Positions 60,755 through 64,000 of a stretch of 64,000 nucleotides of DNA are shown here, piece after piece. The position numbers and the translations under genes are program-made. The stretch's first letter is position 1; each line of letters starts with the position of its first letter. The notes under the pieces are model-generated. The model had not been told where the DNA came from. It saw only the letters and a program-made list of their open reading frames with translations, and made no database searches. Location of the stretch: positions 1 to 64,000 of the forward strand of contig JAECQY010000004.1 in the NCBI GenBank assembly GCA_016000045.1, given 5' to 3'. This DNA is from Myxococcaceae bacterium. Lineage in GTDB: Bacteria; Myxococcota; UBA727; JABDBI01.

Positions 60755-61390
60755 TCACTTAAGATGCCCAAGTCGCTTCTGCTTCACCGATACATAAGCA
60801 CGAGCCTCATTCGAAATGGAGGGTGTATCCAGCTTTTTACGAAAAACCACAACCCCTGCCGTTTCCAGTGCACGAATTTTAAGAGGATTGCTCGTCAACA
60901 ATTCAATCGACTCTACACCAAGCTGATGCAGCATCGCTGCAGCGATCCCAAAATCTCGCGCATCCACGGGCAGCCCCAAAACCTCATTCGCATCGACCGT
61001 ATCAAACCCTTTTTCTTGCAGCGCATAAGCTCGGACCTTATTTCCAAGCCCAATCCCGCGCCCTTCTTGCCTCAAATAAAGCACAAGACCTCGACCTTGA
61101 GTATGAATGAGATCCAAGGCGGAATCCAGTTGCTCCTTACAGTCGCACTTCAACGACCCAAAGACCTCGCTGGTCAGACATTCGGAATGAACCCGGCACA
61201 ATACACGGCTCTGGCCTTCAATGTTTCCTTGAACCATGGCCACATGCTCCAGCCCCTTGGAGTCACGAAAAACGATACAACGAAATAAGCCATGACGCGT
61301 AGGCAGATTCGTTTCTGCATAGAGGTCCAGTCGCTTGACCGAGTCCGTTGAGGTGACTATCTTGCCTTGCAGAGGTTTATCGATGCCCAT
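60755..61390 (-). CDS. ribA: GTP cyclohydrolase II
   Basis: A 211-residue stand-alone RibA for the first riboflavin step. Zinc ligands HSECLTSEVFGSLKCDCKEQL, then YLRQEGRGIGLGNKVRAYALQ and the late LTSNPLKI are intact. About 20 extra residues precede the usual core (LPTRHGLFRC). ATG 61390 has GGAATT upstream. The gene overlaps the divergent fmdB-like gene head to head by 8 bp. It complements ribB and ribH at 48910-49954. Confidence 0.95.
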   Translation of the reverse strand: MGIDKPLQGKIVTSTDSVKRLDLYAETNLPTRHGLFRCIVFRDSKGLEHVAMVQGNIEGQSRVLCRVHSECLTSEVFGSLKCDCKEQLDSALDLIHTQGRGLVLYLRQEGRGIGLGNKVRAYALQEKGFDTVDANEVLGLPVDARDFGIAAAMLHQLGVESIELLTSNPLKIRALETAGVVVFRKKLDTPSISNEARAYVSVKQKRLGHLK

Positions 61391-61631
61391 TTACGAATTC
61401 CGATGTAAGTACTGCCATAACCAACAAGAGGTGTTGCAGAAAATAAATGACCCAGCGCCTAAGCATTGTAGCGCATGTGAAAAAGAAAGTGGGATGGAAA
61501 AAGTTGTTAGCCATACTTCTTTTCAATTAAAAGGAGGAGGCTGGTACAGTGAGGGCTACGCTTCCTCGAAGCCTTCCTGCAACCAAGAGGGTTGTAGCCC
61601 AGACAAACCTGCGTGCCAATCGGCATCTTAA
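61383..61631 (+). CDS. FmdB-type zinc-ribbon regulatory-like protein
   Basis: An 82-residue protein with the FmdB/CxxC_CxxC_SSSS zinc ribbon: MPIYEFRCKYCHNQQEVLQ and HCSACEKESGMEKV. It ends in a GGGWY segment and a Cys-rich tail (CNQEGCSPDKPAC). The function of this family is poorly known. GAGG is 8 bases before ATG 61383, which lies inside the first codons of the divergent ribA gene. Confidence 0.9.
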   Translation: MPIYEFRCKYCHNQQEVLQKINDPAPKHCSACEKESGMEKVVSHTSFQLKGGGWYSEGYASSKPSCNQEGCSPDKPACQSAS

Positions 61632-61637
61632 AAGATA

Positions 61638-61673
61638 GAAAAAACCCTCCCTGCATTCAATAGCAAGAGAGGG
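61638..61673 (-). terminator. Rho-independent terminator of rplM-rpsI
   Basis: Read on the minus strand, CCCTCTCTTGC, loop TATTGAAT and GCAGGGAGGG form a GC-rich hairpin followed by TTTTTT, 7 bases after the rpsI stop. It also lies just after the convergent fmdB-like gene. Confidence 0.85.
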
Positions 61674-61679
61674 TGTGTA

Positions 61680-62075
61680 CTATCGCTTCGAATACTGGAA
61701 GCGTTTACGAGCACCGGCTCGACCGTATTTTTTACGTTCGACCATACGCGCGTCTCGAGTGAGAAATCCGCCTTTTTTCAAAGCAGGTCTCAAAGCACCT
61801 TCATCAATTTCGGTCAGCGCACGTGAAATCCCATGGCGCAAAGCTCCTGCTTGACCGGAAAGGCCTCCTCCAACCACAGTCGCGTTGACATCGTAACGAT
61901 TAGACATTTCGCTCGCCTCAAACGGTTGACGAATCATCATTTGAAGGACTTCTCGTCCGAAATAAGAGATCAAAGAACGACCATTGACCGTGATAACTCC
62001 CGAACCAGGCCTCAACCAAACACGGGCTGAAGCAACTTTTCGACGACCTGTGGCATAAAATTGGATATTTGACAT
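61680..62075 (-). CDS. rpsI: 30S ribosomal protein S9
   Basis: A 131-residue S9. [40 protein letters not shown] and the C-terminus [17 protein letters not shown] are the family signatures; the tail reaches the P-site tRNA. It follows rplM by 3 bp. Confidence 0.98.
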   Translation of the reverse strand: MSNIQFYATGRRKVASARVWLRPGSGVITVNGRSLISYFGREVLQMMIRQPFEASEMSNRYDVNATVVGGGLSGQAGALRHGISRALTEIDEGALRPALKKGGFLTRDARMVERKKYGRAGARKRFQYSKR

Positions 62076-62078
62076 CGT

Positions 62079-62525
62079 TTAGGCTCCCTTGTTGGCTAAT
62101 ACAGTTAAGGGTTTAGGCTGTTGAGCAGCATGCGGATGTTCAGCATCTGCGTAAACTTTTAGCTTGGTCAACATTTGACGACCCAATGGCCCCTTGGGCA
62201 ACATGCCCTTAATGGCAGCAAACATGATCCGTTCAGGGGCACGTTCACGCTGTTCCGTAGGGGTACGGGAGCGTTCTCCGCCGGGAAAACCAGTGTAACG
62301 CCAATATTGTTTATTGACCTCTTTGGTGCCTGTAAAGCGAGCTTTTCCTGCATTCACAACCACGACGAAATCACCTGTATCAAGGTGCGGCGTAAATATT
62401 GGTTTATGCTTGCCTCTTAGTACAGAAGCAACTTGGGTGGCTAAACGACCCACAACAGCGTTTGTTGCGTCGACCACAAACCACTCACGGTTTATGGATT
62501 TTTCCGATAGATTCGGTGTTTTCAT
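62079..62525 (-). CDS. rplM: 50S ribosomal protein L13
   Basis: A 148-residue L13. WFVVDATNAVVGRLATQVASVLRGK, NAGKARFTGTKE and MLPKGPLGRQMLTKLKVY are typical. ATG 62525 follows AAGGA at 5 bases; the frame stays open to 62642 but that extension is not L13-like. It forms the usual rplM-rpsI operon, and a 113-bp gap upstream probably holds its promoter. Confidence 0.97.
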   Translation of the reverse strand: MKTPNLSEKSINREWFVVDATNAVVGRLATQVASVLRGKHKPIFTPHLDTGDFVVVVNAGKARFTGTKEVNKQYWRYTGFPGGERSRTPTEQRERAPERIMFAAIKGMLPKGPLGRQMLTKLKVYADAEHPHAAQQPKPLTVLANKGA

Positions 62526-62638
62526 TTCATTCCTTATCGCGCCATCGCAGCGCACTACGGAGAAGCCGATCAAGCGCCATCGCCTGTTCGGATTCCTCAG
62601 TTTTGTTTGGCGGAATATGTCTATTGAGAAGCCAAATG

Positions 62639-63352
62639 TCAAGGTGCTACTGGTTTAAACAAAATCGCTGATTTCCAGATATCAAAGCTTAAGCGAGCTT
62701 GCTCCTGAAGCATCCCCAAGCCACCGTAGGCCACTGCTCCCGATTTGATGGCCAAACGCATGAGATCCGTTTGCTCGGGAGTATAACGCAAATCATAGAA
62801 TACCTGTCCAGGCCTCCATTTTAATTGTGCCATCGCTCGTTCATCCAAACCCGGGGTGCAATGAACTGTTATTTCAAGAGCTTCGAGAGCTTTCAGAGAT
62901 TGACGCGTCCAAGTATCGACATGAGAAACCCCTGCTTGTCTCAAAGCATATTGGACAGCCTTGGCCGCCCCTCCTGCCCCTAGAACTAAAAAGCTTCGGT
63001 CTTTGAATCCAGGCTCTTTGGCTCGGAGATCTCGAATAAAACCCTCCGCGTCGGTATTGGCTCCCCAAAGCAATCCATCCACACAGTAAAGCGTATTGAC
63101 CGCACCAATGGCTTGAGCCGCAGGGCTCAGCCGATCCAAATACGGAATAATCGCTTCTTTATAGGGGGTAGTCACATTGGCTCCCTGAATGCGACCCAAA
63201 CGAAGCTCGTTGACCGCAGAACCCAACTCAGCTTCTAAAACCGGCATTAAGCCATAGCTCCAGTCCAAACCCGCTTCCTTAAACGCTTCACGATGAATCG
63301 CGGGACTCAAGCTGTGATCAATGAATTTACCCAGTAAAACAAATCGTTTCAT
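62639..63352 (-). CDS. aroE: Shikimate dehydrogenase
   Basis: A 237-residue enzyme of aromatic amino-acid synthesis. HSLSPAIHREAF, GANVTTPYKEAI (catalytic Lys), AIGAVNTL, NTDAEGF and the NADP loop VLGAGGAAKAV are all present. It is slightly shorter than E. coli AroE (272), mainly in the NADP domain. ATG 63352 comes 1 base after the pgpA stop. Confidence 0.95.
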   Translation of the reverse strand: MKRFVLLGKFIDHSLSPAIHREAFKEAGLDWSYGLMPVLEAELGSAVNELRLGRIQGANVTTPYKEAIIPYLDRLSPAAQAIGAVNTLYCVDGLLWGANTDAEGFIRDLRAKEPGFKDRSFLVLGAGGAAKAVQYALRQAGVSHVDTWTRQSLKALEALEITVHCTPGLDERAMAQLKWRPGQVFYDLRYTPEQTDLMRLAIKSGAVAYGGLGMLQEQARLSFDIWKSAILFKPVAP

Positions 63353-63353
63353 C

Positions 63354-63794
63354 TTAAGAAATAAAAGCAATTACTAAAGCGGAGAAAATTCCCGCCATCA
63401 AATCATCCAATAAAACACCTGATGGAGTCTTGAGCGAACGATCAATCCAAGAAATTGGCCAAGGCTTTAGAATGTCGAAAAGCCTAAAAAGCCCGACAGC
63501 AAGCAGAATAAATGCCCAATGATCCGGACAAGCCCACAAAGCCAATCCTTGCCCTAAGACTTCATCGATGACAATTTCAGAAGCATCGTGCTTTTTAGTT
63601 TTCTGCTGATAAGTTCCAATGGCCCAAAACCCCAAAGCAAACAGAAGGAACCAAACTGCTGCCCAAAGCCCGAAGGAGCCCCATTTCATTAAGGGAATCC
63701 AAAGAAGAAGAGACACCAAAGAAGCCATCGTTCCCGGTGCAATAGGTGAAAAGCCAACCCCTCCCCAGGTTGAAATCCACTTAGAATTCAGCAT
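63354..63794 (-). CDS. pgpA: Phosphatidylglycerophosphatase A
   Basis: A 146-residue PgpA-family membrane protein. GFSPIAPGTMASLVSLLL, EIVIDEVLGQGLAL and FRLFDILKPWPISWIDR, with GVLLDDLMAGIFSALV, match the family. It dephosphorylates phosphatidylglycerol phosphate. The ATG lies inside the last codons of ftsZ (14-bp overlap). Confidence 0.95.
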   Translation of the reverse strand: MLNSKWISTWGGVGFSPIAPGTMASLVSLLLWIPLMKWGSFGLWAAVWFLLFALGFWAIGTYQQKTKKHDASEIVIDEVLGQGLALWACPDHWAFILLAVGLFRLFDILKPWPISWIDRSLKTPSGVLLDDLMAGIFSALVIAFIS

Positions 63795-64000
63795 TATTGC
63801 GTCGCAAGAAAGCCGGAATATCGTATTCGTCTTCTTTCGTTTTTTGCATAGGCGACTCGTGTACGGTCAAAGAGGCATCTTCTTCCATCGGCGCTAAAAC
63901 GGGCACCTTAACTTCATGGCGCAGCAACGGAGCCAAAGCAGGAGGAGGATAACTCATCGTTTGAGCTCCCACAGGCTGCGAAGGCGTTGGAGCCGGCAGC
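63781..64000 (-). CDS. ftsZ: Cell division protein FtsZ, C-terminal end
   Basis: The last 72 codons of a gene that continues beyond the window. A Pro-rich variable linker ends in DEYDIPAFLRRNNAEF, which contains the conserved FtsZ C-terminal peptide (DIPAFLR) that binds FtsA and ZipA. The assignment rests on this peptide. It is the upstream neighbour of pgpA, so the division cluster probably extends to the right. Confidence 0.85.
   Translation of the reverse strand, partial: LPAPTPSQPVGAQTMSYPPPALAPLLRHEVKVPVLAPMEEDASLTVHESPMQKTKEDEYDIPAFLRRNNAEF

Overview
This window comes from a Gram-negative bacterial chromosome. Outer-membrane and envelope functions are present (TolC-type channel, lipoproteins, TolQ, SPOR protein, S13 carboxypeptidase, MltG, NagZ) beside ordinary bacterial housekeeping genes. 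Gene packing is tight, with many 4-bp ATGA overlaps. The mix of a TPR lipoprotein next to an FHA protein, a Cys-rich lipoprotein, a DNA topoisomerase VI pair and ErpA/YacG suggests a deltaproteobacterial-type (Myxococcota/Bdellovibrionota-like) lineage; this is inference, not proof. Several genes look decayed or shortened (clpB fragment, IS5-type remnant, a broken ABC ATPase, a GH3-family remnant, an ABC permease missing its periplasmic loop, ThrRS without a TGS domain). Several exported or stand-alone proteins carry domains typical of eukaryotic signalling. Together these suggest a host-associated bacterium with a shrinking genome.

Layout. 1-513: tRNA-Leu, -Thr, -Tyr, -Gly, -Thr leading into tuf (minus strand), the same order as E. 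coli thrU-tyrU-glyT-thrT-tufB with a Leu tRNA in front. 653-6497: an O-antigen ligase-like membrane protein, a YbeY-Fur fusion, an S1/P1 nuclease, metK, an ErpA-type carrier, YacG and a small basic protein. 6561-8050: a sugar-kinase-like phosphotransferase and a TlpA-type thioredoxin. 8089-11421: coaE and both topoisomerase VI subunits in one overlapping minus-strand operon. 11573-15989: an exported protein and a degrading tripartite ABC exporter operon. 16049-18154: a secreted PARP-like protein. 18401-20185: tRNA-Val directly abutting thrS. 20163-23093: a dual-specificity-type phosphatase, NagZ and a ZIP transporter. 23214-28020: lipoprotein, cdd, ruvX, mltG, rpsD, tolQ, uppS and cdsA in one plus-strand run.

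28100-31540 is an accessory stretch: an IS5-family remnant with terminal repeats and a CTAG duplication, a small exported protein, an exported PI-PLC-like protein with C-terminal membrane helices, and a clpB fragment. 31540-40505: AlkZ-like protein, Yip1 protein, TPR lipoprotein, FHA protein, radA, EVE protein, TerC, GH3-family remnant, exported SNase-like nuclease, hisS. 40521-48797 (minus): comM, recJ, ogt, an RluA-type synthase and a 1256-residue coiled-coil protein. 48910-55613 (plus): ribB, ribH, nusB, dnaJ, an S1-domain protein, a Cys-rich lipoprotein, a dacB-like gene and a MATE exporter. 55614-58422: decayed DNA around a secreted cGAS/OAS-like nucleotidyltransferase. 58423-64000: SPOR protein, argS, ribA, fmdB-like gene, rpsI, rplM, aroE, pgpA and the 3' end of ftsZ.

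The most interesting content is the set of exported proteins with eukaryote-like catalytic domains: a PARP with an intact H-Y-E triad (16049-18154), a Pol-beta/cGAS-type nucleotidyltransferase (56368-57735) and a PI-PLC X-like protein (29473-30744). The cytosolic-looking phosphatase (20163-21506) and giant coiled-coil protein (45027-48797) may belong with them. The YbeY-Fur fusion, bacterial topoisomerase VI and the zero-gap tRNA-Val/thrS junction are the other standout features. No CRISPR array, rRNA gene or known riboswitch was seen.
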